The translations under genes were made by a program, and so were the position numbers. A stretch of DNA of 64,000 nt from NCBI GenBank assembly GCA_963833655.1, contig CAWHYL010000007.1, positions 558,001 through 622,000 on the forward strand. The letters run 5' to 3'. Positions 44,487 to 52,882 of the stretch are shown here, one piece after another. Each line of letters opens with the position of its first letter. Position 1 is the first letter of the stretch. This DNA is from 3-1-20CM-4-69-9 sp963833655 (GTDB lineage Bacteria > Actinomycetota > Thermoleophilia > Gaiellales > Gaiellaceae). The notes under the pieces are model-generated. The model was not told the origin of the DNA, did not search any database, and worked only from the letters and a program-made list of their open reading frames with translations.

Positions 44487-44905
44487 CCGTTGTCGCGATC
44501 GAGGAGATCCTCCCGCACCGCGAGCCGTTCCTGCTGATCGACGAGGTGCTCGAGGTCACACCCGGAGTGGGCGCCGTCGCCCGCAAGACCGTGCGCGCCG
44601 ACGAGTGGTACCTGCAGGGGCACTTCCCGGGCCGGCCGATCATGCCGGGCGTCCTGATCGTCGAGGCGCTCGCGCAGACCGGCGCCGTGGCGGTGCTCAG
44701 CGAGCCGGAGAACCGCGGCAAGCTCGCATTCTTCGCCGGCATCGACGAATGCCGGTTCAAGCGGGTCGTCGAGCCGGGCGACGTGCTCGAGCTGCGCTGC
44801 CAGCTCGACCGCGTGCGCGGCCCGATCGGCCGCGGCAAGGCCGAGGCCCGCGTCGACGGAGAGCTGGCGTGCAAGGCCCTGCTGACCTTCGCCGTGGAGC
44901 GGTAG
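44483..44905 (+). CDS. fabZ: 3-hydroxyacyl-ACP dehydratase FabZ
   Basis: A 140-aa hot-dog-fold dehydratase for the third step of each elongation cycle. EILPHREPFLLIDEV opens the fold; catalytic H47 is in GHFPGRPIMPG and E61 in VEALAQTGA. ATG 44483 overlaps the sigma factor stop. The fabH ATG follows its stop with no spacer. Confidence 0.95.
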   Translation: MTVVAIEEILPHREPFLLIDEVLEVTPGVGAVARKTVRADEWYLQGHFPGRPIMPGVLIVEALAQTGAVAVLSEPENRGKLAFFAGIDECRFKRVVEPGDVLELRCQLDRVRGPIGRGKAEARVDGELACKALLTFAVER

Positions 44906-45895
44906 ATGGTCGGCCGCGCGCAGGGCGATCCGATCTCCATCACCGGCCTTGGTGCGTACGTCCCGCAGCGCGTGCTGACGAACGACGAGCTCTCGACGCT
45001 CGTCGACACGACCGACGAGTGGATCACCGAGCGCACGGGTATCAAGGAGCGTCGCATCGCCGCGCCCGAGGAGGCGTTCACCGATCTCGCCTTGCCCGCC
45101 GCTCGCGCAGCGCTCGCGCAAGCGGGTGTCGAGGCGAAGGACGTCGACCTGCTCGTGTGCGCGACGGTGACCCCCGACATGATGTTCCCCACCTCGAGCG
45201 CCTTGCTCGCCGACGAGCTCGGAGCGCCCGAGGCGGCCGCCTACGACCTGCTGGCCGGCTGCACCGGCTTCATGTACGCGCTCGTCCAGGCGTACGGGAT
45301 GATGGCCGCCGGCCTCGCGCAGCGCGCGCTGGTCGTCGGGGGCGACGTTCTCTCCCGCATCCTCGACTGGACCGACCGCTCGACCCTCGTGCTGTTCGGT
45401 GACGGCGCCGGTGCCGTCGTGCTCGAACGGACGCCCCAGCGGGGGTTCCTCGGCTTCGAGCTCGGCGCCGACGGCGGCGGCGGGATCCACCTCTCGCTGC
45501 CCGGCAGCGGCTCGCGGCGGATCGAGGACGCCGTCGGCAACGGCTACGTTCAGATGAACGGCCGCGAGGTCTTCAAGTTCGCCACCCGCGTGCTCGTCTC
45601 GTCTGCGCAGGCCGTCCTGGACCGCTGCGGCGTCTCGGTCGACGACGTCGATGTCTACGTTCCGCACCAGGCGAACGTCCGGATCATGGACCACGCCGCC
45701 GAGAAGCTGGGGATCCCGCGCGAGCGGATGGTTGTAAATGTTGACCGTTATGGGAACACCTCGTCTGGTTCAATCCCGCTTGCGCTCGCAGAGGCGCACC
45801 GGGACCGGCGCTTGAAGAAGGGAGATCTGGTGTTGATGACGGGCATGGGCGCAGGCCTCACTTGGGGGTCCGGGCTGATGGAGTGGACGCTGTGA
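44906..45895 (+). CDS. fabH: 3-oxoacyl-ACP synthase III FabH
   Basis: A 329-aa condensing enzyme that starts chains from acyl-CoA and malonyl-ACP. Catalytic C119 is in LLAGCTGFMYAL; His and Asn follow in YVPHQANVRIM and RYGNTSSGSIPLAL. TERTGIKERRIA at 42-53 is the family's CoA-binding strand. ATG 44906 directly follows the fabZ stop. The choice between acetyl- and branched-chain primers cannot be read from the sequence. Confidence 0.96.
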   Translation: MVGRAQGDPISITGLGAYVPQRVLTNDELSTLVDTTDEWITERTGIKERRIAAPEEAFTDLALPAARAALAQAGVEAKDVDLLVCATVTPDMMFPTSSALLADELGAPEAAAYDLLAGCTGFMYALVQAYGMMAAGLAQRALVVGGDVLSRILDWTDRSTLVLFGDGAGAVVLERTPQRGFLGFELGADGGGGIHLSLPGSGSRRIEDAVGNGYVQMNGREVFKFATRVLVSSAQAVLDRCGVSVDDVDVYVPHQANVRIMDHAAEKLGIPRERMVVNVDRYGNTSSGSIPLALAEAHRDRRLKKGDLVLMTGMGAGLTWGSGLMEWTL

Positions 45896-46824
45896 AGAGC
45901 GGCGGCGTCGCCTTCTGCTTTCCCGGACAGGGCTCGCTCGAGGCCGGGATGGGCCGCGAGCTGGCCGAAGCCGTCCCGGAGGCGATGGACGTCTTCGCGC
46001 GGGCCAGCGAGGCTTCGGGCCTCGATCTCATGCACCTGTGCTTCGAGGCGCCCGAGGCGGAGCTGGTTGAGACGGAGGTCCAGCAGCCGGCGCTCGTCGC
46101 AACGAGCCTCGCCGTGCTCGAGGCGATCAAGTCCCGCGGGATCAAGCCCGACTTCGTCGTCGGCCACTCCGTCGGCGAGTTCGCCGCGCTGGCGTCGGCG
46201 GGCGCGCTGAAGGTCGAAGAGGCGATCACGCTCGTGCGCGAGCGCGGCCTTGCGATGGCGGAGGCGGCGAAGCTGAACCCGGGCTCGATGGCCGCGATCC
46301 TCGGGCTCGACGACGAGGTCGTCGAATGGATCTGCCGGCGGATCCTCAACGTGTGGCCGGCGAACTACAACTGCCCCGGCCAGATCGTCGTTTCCGGCGA
46401 GCACCTCGCCGTGGACGAGGCCTGCCAGGCGGCGGAGGCGGAAGGCGCCCGCCGCGCCGTCAAGCTCCGCGTCTCGGGCGCGTTCCACAGCCCGCTCGTC
46501 GCCCGCGCGGCCGATCGGCTGCGGCCGGCGCTCGGGCGTGTGAAGTTCGCCGAGCCGACGGCACCCTTCATGTCGACCGTCACGGCGCGCATCGAGGAAG
46601 CGAAGCGGATGGGGCCGCTGCTCGTCGAGCAGCTGACCGCTCCGGTGCGCTTCACGCAGGCGGCGCAGGCGCTGGTTCGCGAGGGCGCGCACACGTTCGT
46701 CGAGGTCGGGCCGGGCAACGTCCTCTCCGGGCTCGTGAAGCGGATCGACCGCAACGCGAAGACGATCTCGGTCTCGACGCCCGAGAGTCTGGCCAAGCTC
46801 GAGGAGACGCTGGCCTCTGCCTGA
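45892..46824 (+). CDS. fabD: Malonyl-CoA:ACP transacylase FabD
   Basis: A 310-aa serine transacylase that loads malonyl onto ACP. It has CFPGQGSLEAGMG at the N-terminus, nucleophile S93 in VGHSVGEFAAL, catalytic His in SGAFHSPLV, and EVGPGNVLSGL near the end. GTG 45892 overlaps the fabH stop (GTGA). Its 3' end overlaps the CTG-initiated fabG by 8 nt. Confidence 0.95.
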   Translation: MKSGGVAFCFPGQGSLEAGMGRELAEAVPEAMDVFARASEASGLDLMHLCFEAPEAELVETEVQQPALVATSLAVLEAIKSRGIKPDFVVGHSVGEFAALASAGALKVEEAITLVRERGLAMAEAAKLNPGSMAAILGLDDEVVEWICRRILNVWPANYNCPGQIVVSGEHLAVDEACQAAEAEGARRAVKLRVSGAFHSPLVARAADRLRPALGRVKFAEPTAPFMSTVTARIEEAKRMGPLLVEQLTAPVRFTQAAQALVREGAHTFVEVGPGNVLSGLVKRIDRNAKTISVSTPESLAKLEETLASA

Positions 46825-47548
46825 AACCTTCGCGTCCCTCGAGGGCAAGACCGCCCTCGTCACGGGAGGCTCCCGCGGAATCGGCCGCGCGATCGCGCTG
46901 GAGCTGGCACGCGCGGGCGCGAGCGTGACCTTGAGCTACCGCTCCGGCAAGGACGAGGCCGAGGCGGTCGCGCAGGCGTCGGGCGCGACTGCCGTCCAGG
47001 CCGACGTGGCCGACGCCGACGAGGCGAAGCGGCTCGTCGACGGGGCCGGCGAGCTCGACATCCTCGTCAACAACGCGGGCGTGACCCGCGACGGGCTGCT
47101 TGCGCGCATGCCCGACGCCGACTGGAACGAGGTGCTCTCGACGAACCTCGGCGGCGTCTTTCACACCTGCAGGGCGGTGGCGCGCGGGATGATGAAGCGG
47201 CGCGGCGGGTCGATCGTGAACATCGCCAGCATCGTCGGCCTGCACGGCAATCCCGGCCAGACGAACTACGCGGCGTCGAAGGCCGGCATCATCGGCTTCA
47301 CCAAGGCGCTCGCACGCGAGCTCGGCAACCGCGGCGTGCGCGCGAACGTTGTCGCCCCGGGCTACGTCGACACGCGCCTGACGCAGGTGATCGCCGACGA
47401 CATGAAGGAGCTCATGCTCGCGAACACGCCTCTCGGCCGCTTCGGGACGCCCGAGGACGTCGCCGGGGCGGTACGGTTTCTCTGTTCCGACGAGGCCGCT
47501 TTCATCACCGGTGAGGTGCTGCTCGTCGACGGCGGACTGGGGATGTAG
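46817..47548 (+). CDS. fabG: 3-oxoacyl-ACP reductase FabG with CTG start
   Basis: A 243-aa short-chain dehydrogenase. NADPH motif is VTGGSRGIGRAIA; NNAG is present; catalytic Ser, Tyr and Lys lie in NIASIVGLHGNPGQTNYAASKAG. The conserved N-terminus (ETFASLEGKTALVTGG) is in frame only from CTG 46817. There is no ATG, GTG or TTG between the last upstream stop (near 46734) and that point, and the first GTG (46925) would delete the nucleotide-binding motif. It overlaps fabD by 8 nt. Length equals the usual FabG. Confidence 0.94.
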   Translation: MPETFASLEGKTALVTGGSRGIGRAIALELARAGASVTLSYRSGKDEAEAVAQASGATAVQADVADADEAKRLVDGAGELDILVNNAGVTRDGLLARMPDADWNEVLSTNLGGVFHTCRAVARGMMKRRGGSIVNIASIVGLHGNPGQTNYAASKAGIIGFTKALARELGNRGVRANVVAPGYVDTRLTQVIADDMKELMLANTPLGRFGTPEDVAGAVRFLCSDEAAFITGEVLLVDGGLGM

Positions 47549-47553
47549 AGGGC

Positions 47554-48807
47554 ATGTCGGAGAACGGGAGACGCAGAGTCGTCATTACAGGAGTCGGCGC
47601 CGTGACGCCGCTCGGCAACGACGTCGACACGACGTGGCGGAACCTGCTCGCCGGCGAGTCCGGCGCGGGCGAGATCACGCAGTTCGACGCGTCCGGGTAT
47701 TTCGTGCACTTCGCTTGCGAGGTCAAGGACTTCGACCCGGCCCAGTACATCGACCGCAAGCAGGCGCGGCGCATGGACCGCTTCTCGCAGCTGATCCTCG
47801 CCGCGGCGCGTCAGGCGGAGGCCGACTCGGGGCTCGACATCGCGGCGGAGGCAGACCGCGTCGGCGCGTCGATCGCCACCGGCATCGGCGGGATCAAGTC
47901 GTTCCAGGACTGCTACGACACGCTGAAGGAGCGCGGGCCGGACCGAGTCAACCCGTTCGCGATTCCCTGCATCATCCCGAACATGGGGGCGGGCTGGGTG
48001 TCGATGGAGCTCGGCACCCGAGGGCCGCTGTCATCCGAATGCACGGCCTGCGCGGCGTCGAACATGGCAATCGGGCAGGGGCTGGACGACATCCGCCTCG
48101 GCCGTGCCGACGTGATGCTGTGCGGCGGCACCGAATCGGCGATCAACCAGGTTGGCATCGCGGGCTTCGGCGCGATGCGGGCGCTGTCGCGGCGCAACGA
48201 GGATCCGAAGCGCGCGAGCCGTCCTTTCGACGCCGAGCGCGACGGCTTCGTCATGGGCGAGGCGGCCGCGCTCGTGGTGCTCGAGGAGCTCGAGCACGCG
48301 CGTGCCCGCGGCGCGACGATCTACGCCGAGCTTGCGGGGTACGGGCTCTCGTCGGACGCGAAGCACGTGACGGAGCCGGACCCGACGGGGACGAATCCGG
48401 CCCGCGCGATGAAGATGGCGTTCGCCGACGCCGGCATCGACGCCGACGAGATCGACTACATCAACGCGCACGGGACGTCGACGCCGCTCGGCGACGCGGC
48501 CGAGACGCGTGTGATCAAGCTCGCAGTCGGCGAGGAGAAGGCGCGGCAGACGCCGATCTCCTCGACGAAGGGTGCGACGGGACACTGCCTCGGGGCCGGC
48601 GGCGCGGTCGAGGCGATCTTCTCGACACTTGCGATCCGCGACGGGAAGGTGCCGCCGACGATCAACTACGAGGTGCCCGACCCGGAGTGCGATCTCGACT
48701 ACATTCCGAACGAGGCGCGTGAAGCCGACGTTCGCGTTGCGGTCTCGAACTCGTTCGGCTTCGGTGGTCACAACGCGTCGATCGTGCTCACGCGTGTCGA
48801 CGACTGA
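47554..48807 (+). CDS. fabF: 3-oxoacyl-ACP synthase II FabF
   Basis: A 417-aa elongating condensing enzyme. Catalytic C166 is in TACAASNMAIG, histidines lie in NAHGTSTPLGD and FGFGGHNAS, and the VVITGVGAVTPLG start is typical. ATG 47554 has GAGGG 5 nt upstream. The gene sits right after fabG: the acpP that usually separates these two genes is absent here, with only 5 nt between them. Confidence 0.97.
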   Translation: MSENGRRRVVITGVGAVTPLGNDVDTTWRNLLAGESGAGEITQFDASGYFVHFACEVKDFDPAQYIDRKQARRMDRFSQLILAAARQAEADSGLDIAAEADRVGASIATGIGGIKSFQDCYDTLKERGPDRVNPFAIPCIIPNMGAGWVSMELGTRGPLSSECTACAASNMAIGQGLDDIRLGRADVMLCGGTESAINQVGIAGFGAMRALSRRNEDPKRASRPFDAERDGFVMGEAAALVVLEELEHARARGATIYAELAGYGLSSDAKHVTEPDPTGTNPARAMKMAFADAGIDADEIDYINAHGTSTPLGDAAETRVIKLAVGEEKARQTPISSTKGATGHCLGAGGAVEAIFSTLAIRDGKVPPTINYEVPDPECDLDYIPNEAREADVRVAVSNSFGFGGHNASIVLTRVDD

Positions 48808-49420
48808 TCGTTGGGCCACGTTTGACTGCTACGGCACGCTGATCGACTGGAACGGCGGGCTTCGCCGCGCGCTCGGCAGCGACGAGCTGCTGGAGCGCTA
48901 CCACGAGGTCGAGCCGGACGTACAGGCGGACGATCCGACGGCGTCGTACCGCGACGTGATGACGGAGACTGCGCGACGGATCGGTGCGGACGATCCGACG
49001 GAGCTCGCGCGTTCGCTGCCGGCGTGGGAGCCGCTCCCCGAGGTGCGGGCGGCGCTCGAGGAGGCACGGAACCGCCGCTGGAAGCTCGCCGCGCTGTCGA
49101 ACACCGACCGCGACTTCATCGAGGCGTCGCTCGAGCGCATCGGCGTGCCTTTCGAGCTCGCGATCGTCGCGTCCGAGATCGGGTCGTACAAGCCCGGACG
49201 CGCACACTGGGATCGCTTCTTCGCCGAGACCGGGGCGGCGACGGATCACCACGTCCACGTGGCGCAGAGTCACTTTCACGACGTCGTGCCCGCACGCGCG
49301 CTCGGCTTGACGACGATCTGGATCAACCGTCTCGGCGAGCGCGCCGAGCCGGCGCCGACCCGTGAGCTGCCCGACCTGACCCGGTTGCCCGACACGCTGG
49401 ATGAGCTCGTCCCCGCCTGA
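48794..49420 (+). CDS. HAD-superfamily hydrolase (haloacid dehalogenase type II-like)
   Basis: A 208-aa protein. Motif I FDCYGTLIDW, motif II LAALSNTDRDF, motif III IGSYKPGRAHWDRF and HVHVAQSHFHDVVPARALG follow the type II haloacid dehalogenase pattern. GTG 48794 lies inside the end of fabF (14-nt overlap) and is the first start giving motif I. It is part of the fab-acc operon, where a clean-up phosphatase/dehalogenase role is possible but unproven. Confidence 0.82.
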   Translation: MSTTDRWATFDCYGTLIDWNGGLRRALGSDELLERYHEVEPDVQADDPTASYRDVMTETARRIGADDPTELARSLPAWEPLPEVRAALEEARNRRWKLAALSNTDRDFIEASLERIGVPFELAIVASEIGSYKPGRAHWDRFFAETGAATDHHVHVAQSHFHDVVPARALGLTTIWINRLGERAEPAPTRELPDLTRLPDTLDELVPA

Positions 49421-50318
49421 CGGCTTCAGCGTCCGGCGGGCGACCGTCGACGACGCACCCGCCGTCGACGAGCTGATCACGGCCGCCGACGTCGCGGTGC
49501 AGGGGTGGTCGGAGTCGTCGGTCCCCGAGCTGCTCGGCTGGTGGCGCATGATGGATCTCGAGCACGATTCGTGGCTGCTGCACGAGGACGACGCGCTCGT
49601 CGGGTACGCCGCCGGGTTCGGGCACGCCGATGCGTTCGAGCTCGACGGCTTCGTCCACCCCCGGCATCGCCGTCGCGGCCTCGGCGCGTGGCTGGTCGCT
49701 CGCGGGGAGGAGCGGGCGCGTGAGCGCGGCAAGTCGCAGCTGCAGGCGTTCTCGCTTGCCGGCGACGACCGCGCGCAACGGCTGTTCGAGCAGTGCGGGA
49801 TGAGCGAGCTTCGGCGCTACTACCGGATGATGATCGAGCTCGCCGACCAGCCGCCCGAGGCTGAGCTACCCGACGGCTTTACGCTCGGGACGTTCGATCC
49901 GAAAGACGCAAAGGCATTCCACGACGCGCTGATCGAGGCGTTCGAGGACGAGTGGAACTTCGTCGCGATGCCGTTCGAGGAGTGGCGGGAGCTGCGGCTC
50001 GTGAAGGATCCTGACTTCGATCCGGCTCTCTGGTTCGTCGTGCGCGACGGCGACGAGATCGCGGCTGTCATGCGCAACGAGCCCGATCGTTCCGGCGCGG
50101 GCTTCATCGGGGCGCTCGGCGTTCGCAAGCCCTGGCGCCGGCGCGGTGTCGCACAGGCCCTGCTGCAGCACGCCTTCGCCGAGTTCTACCGGCGTGGCAA
50201 GCGTCGCGTGGCGCTCGGAGTCGACGCCGAGAACCCCACGGGCGCGACCCGACTGTACGAGCGCGCCGGGATGCATGTCGGATTCGAGGCGGTCGCGTAC
50301 GGTAAGGAGCTGACGTGA
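49401..50318 (+). CDS. Tandem GNAT acetyltransferase (mycothiol synthase-like architecture)
   Basis: A 305-aa protein of two GNAT domains: domain 1 about 1-140 (HPRHRRRGLGAWLVARGEERARE) and domain 2 about 150-305 (GALGVRKPWRRRGVAQALLQHAF, ALGVDAENPTGATRLYERAGM). Both acetyl-CoA loops (RRRGLGAW, RRRGVAQA) look intact. The architecture matches MshD-type proteins, but an acyl-amine transferase with another substrate is equally possible. ATG 49401 overlaps the HAD gene by 20 nt, and its stop overlaps the arginase-like GTG. Confidence 0.82.
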   Translation: MSSSPPDGFSVRRATVDDAPAVDELITAADVAVQGWSESSVPELLGWWRMMDLEHDSWLLHEDDALVGYAAGFGHADAFELDGFVHPRHRRRGLGAWLVARGEERARERGKSQLQAFSLAGDDRAQRLFEQCGMSELRRYYRMMIELADQPPEAELPDGFTLGTFDPKDAKAFHDALIEAFEDEWNFVAMPFEEWRELRLVKDPDFDPALWFVVRDGDEIAAVMRNEPDRSGAGFIGALGVRKPWRRRGVAQALLQHAFAEFYRRGKRRVALGVDAENPTGATRLYERAGMHVGFEAVAYGKELT

Positions 50319-51091
50319 GCCGGCTGCGCGCGAAGTGCCCCGACTGCAAGACGTACACCGCCGTCGCGATCGGCCCCGAGTACGAGTGTCATGCCTGCGG
50401 CCGGGTCTTCCGCTCCGGACTGGTCCGCGTGCCGCAGGCGTGGGGCGACGGCGGCGAGGCGATGGCCGAGTCGGCATGGCTCGAGCTGCCGTTCCCGGAA
50501 GCGGCAGTCATCGAGGCGGAGTCGCTCGAGGAGCAGAACCTTGCGCTCGCCGCCGACCTGCCGCAGCGCCCGCTCGTCCTCGGCGGCGACTGCTGCTCGC
50601 ACGTGGGCGCGGTCGAGGGCCTGGCGGCGCGCCACGGTCGTGTGTCCGTCGTGTGGCTCGACGCGCACGGCGACCTGAACACGCCGGAGAGCTCTCCCTC
50701 CGGAAATCAGTGGGGCATGCCTCTGCGCATGCTGCTCGACTCGGGCGCTCTCGACGCCGGCGACGTCGTGCTCGTCGGTGCGCGCAACCTCGATCCACCG
50801 GAGGAAGAGTTCATCCGCTCGAGCGGTCTCCACGTCGGCGAAGCCGGCATCGGACCGGCGCTCGAGGGCGCGAGCGGCACGTACGTCGCCCTCGATGTGG
50901 ACGTGCTCGAGCCCGGCGAGCTCTCGGTCTTCATGCCGGAGCCGGGCGGCCCGACGCGCGCCGAGGTTGAGCGGATCCTCCAGACCGTGGCCGGCGGGGG
51001 GACGGTTCTGGGCGCGGGATTCACCGGGCTGACGTTCGAGCCCTCGAACATCGAGCCACTCGCTCGCTTCGCTGCAGCTTTAGGGCTCTAG
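50315..51091 (+). CDS. Arginase-family (ureohydrolase) protein with N-terminal zinc ribbon
   Basis: A 258-aa protein. Residues 8-28 form a C4 zinc ribbon (C8, C11, C25, C28; CPDC and CHAC), then comes an arginase-fold domain. Metal motifs are GGDCCSH (usual GGDHS), WLDAHGDLNT (D116, H118, D120) and LDVDVLEPGE; the loop normally reading SGNxHGMPL is SGNQWGMPL. One manganese site may therefore be altered. GTG 50315 overlaps the GNAT stop, so the zinc ribbon is a genuine part of the reading frame. The substrate is unknown. Confidence 0.75.
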   Translation: MSRLRAKCPDCKTYTAVAIGPEYECHACGRVFRSGLVRVPQAWGDGGEAMAESAWLELPFPEAAVIEAESLEEQNLALAADLPQRPLVLGGDCCSHVGAVEGLAARHGRVSVVWLDAHGDLNTPESSPSGNQWGMPLRMLLDSGALDAGDVVLVGARNLDPPEEEFIRSSGLHVGEAGIGPALEGASGTYVALDVDVLEPGELSVFMPEPGGPTRAEVERILQTVAGGGTVLGAGFTGLTFEPSNIEPLARFAAALGL

Positions 51092-51114
51092 CACCCGTCT
51101 AAACTCGACTGTTC

Positions 51115-51960
51115 ATGTCTTCCCGGATCGACGTCTCCATCGAGCACCGGAACGTCCCAGAGCCGCCGGGGAAGCAGCATCCGAACACGTGCCCCGAGTG
51201 CGACTCGCACTACCGAGACGACGAGCTCGAGGCGGCGCTCTGGGTCTGCCCGCACTGCGGCTACCACTTCCCCATGCGCGCACGCGCGCGGATTGCGTCG
51301 CTGGCGGACGTCGGGTCGTTCGTCGAGGAGGCGGCCGATCTGCGCTCCGAGGACCCGCTGCAATTCTTCGACCTGCGGCCGTACACGGAGCGGATCGCCG
51401 AAGCCGAGATGAAGACCGGGCTGGGTGAGGCGATGGTCATCGGGCAGGCCGCCGTCGACGGGACCGCGTGCGAGGTCGCCGTCATGGATTTCTCCTTCAT
51501 GGGCGGCTCGATGGGCAGCGTCGTCGGCGAGAAGTTCTCCCGCGCGTGCGACAGTGCGGCCGAGCGCGGCGTGCCGCTCGTGTCGGTGACGGCTTCGGGC
51601 GGCGCACGGATGCAGGAGGGAATCCTCTCGCTGATGCAGCTGCCGAAGACGGTGTGCGCCGTCGAGGACATGCACGACTCCGGGCAGCCGCTGATCAGCG
51701 TCATGACACATCCGACGACGGCGGGCGTGCTCGCCAGCTTCGCGAGCCTCGGCGACGTGATCGTGGCCGAGCCCGGCGCGCTGCTCGCGTTCACCGGCCC
51801 GCGTGTCGTTCAGCAGACGACGCGCGAAAAGCTCCCCGAGGACTTCGGGCTCGCCGAGCAGAACCTGCGCTTCGGCCACATCGACGCGATCGTCCCGCGG
51901 CCGGAGCTGAAGCCGTACGTCTCGCGTCTCCTCCGGCTGTTCTCGCGCAATGGCAACTGA
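51115..51960 (+). CDS. accD: Acetyl-CoA carboxylase carboxyltransferase beta subunit
   Basis: A 281-aa subunit with the E. coli-type zinc ribbon C26, C29, C45, C48 (CPECDSHY, CPHCGYH) followed by the crotonase-like carboxyltransferase domain (VMDFSFMGGSMGSVVGEK, SGGARMQEG). This separate AccA/AccD form is unlike the fused AccD5-type subunits of most high-GC actinobacteria. ATG 51115 lies 23 nt after the arginase-like gene. Its stop overlaps accA by 11 nt. Confidence 0.95.
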   Translation: MSSRIDVSIEHRNVPEPPGKQHPNTCPECDSHYRDDELEAALWVCPHCGYHFPMRARARIASLADVGSFVEEAADLRSEDPLQFFDLRPYTERIAEAEMKTGLGEAMVIGQAAVDGTACEVAVMDFSFMGGSMGSVVGEKFSRACDSAAERGVPLVSVTASGGARMQEGILSLMQLPKTVCAVEDMHDSGQPLISVMTHPTTAGVLASFASLGDVIVAEPGALLAFTGPRVVQQTTREKLPEDFGLAEQNLRFGHIDAIVPRPELKPYVSRLLRLFSRNGN

Positions 51961-52882
51961 CCACGAGCTCCATCTGCGCGACCGGCTGACGCGGCTCCGC
52001 AGCCTCAACCTCCTTGGCGGCACGAAGCTCTCGGGGGAGCTCGAGAAGCTGCAGCGTCAGCTCGACCGCATCCAGACGGCGCCGACCGACGAGGAGATCT
52101 GGCGCTCCGTCGAGCTCGCCCGCCACCAGGACCGCCCCTACACGCTCGACTACGTCGAGCGGCTGCTCGACGACTGGGTCGAGCTGCACGGCGACCGCGG
52201 TCGGGCCGACGATGCCGCGCTCGTCATCGGGCTCGGCATGTTCAACGGTCGCACGGTCGCTCTCATCGGCAACCAGAAGGGCCGCGACATCAAGGAACGT
52301 ACGCACCGCAACTTCGGGATGGCGTATCCGGAGGGCTACCGGAAGGCGATGCGCCTGATGGAGCTCGCCGATCGACACGGCTTCCCGCTCGTCAGCCTCG
52401 TCGACATCCCCGGTGCCTACCCCGGCGTCGCGGCGGAGCAGCACGGCCAGGGCGGCGCGATCGCGCGCGCGCAGGCGCTGATGGCGCGGCTCGAGGTCCC
52501 CACTGTCGCGTGCGTGATCGGCGAGGGCGGATCCGGAGGCGCGATTGCGACCGCGCTCACGGACAAGGTGCTGATGCAGGAGAACGCGATCTACACCGTC
52601 ATCTCGCCGGAGGGGTGCGCGGCGATCCTCTGGCGCGACGCGAGCGAGGCGAAGAAGGCGGCGGCGGCGTTCAAGCCGGACGCCGTCCATTGTCTCGAGC
52701 TCGGCGTGATCGACGGCATCGTTCCGGAGCCCGAGGGCGGCGCCCACACCGATCCCGACGCCGCAGCGCAGCTGTTGGGGGAATCGCTCCAGGAGGCGCT
52801 CGACGAGCTCGATTCGGTTCCCGCCGACGACTTGAAGCGCAGGCGCCGAGCCAAGTTCAGGTCGCTCGGCGTTTTCGCCTGA
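51950..52882 (+). CDS. accA: Acetyl-CoA carboxylase carboxyltransferase alpha subunit
   Basis: A 310-aa partner of AccD that transfers the carboxyl group from biotin to acetyl-CoA. RPYTLDYVERLLDDWVELHGD, YPEGYRKAMRLMELADRHGFP, GEGGSGGAIA and SPEGCAAILWRD are the family blocks. ATG 51950 overlaps the accD end. It closes the sigma-fab-acc operon; neither accB nor accC is in the window. Confidence 0.96.
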   Translation: MATDHELHLRDRLTRLRSLNLLGGTKLSGELEKLQRQLDRIQTAPTDEEIWRSVELARHQDRPYTLDYVERLLDDWVELHGDRGRADDAALVIGLGMFNGRTVALIGNQKGRDIKERTHRNFGMAYPEGYRKAMRLMELADRHGFPLVSLVDIPGAYPGVAAEQHGQGGAIARAQALMARLEVPTVACVIGEGGSGGAIATALTDKVLMQENAIYTVISPEGCAAILWRDASEAKKAAAAFKPDAVHCLELGVIDGIVPEPEGGAHTDPDAAAQLLGESLQEALDELDSVPADDLKRRRRAKFRSLGVFA

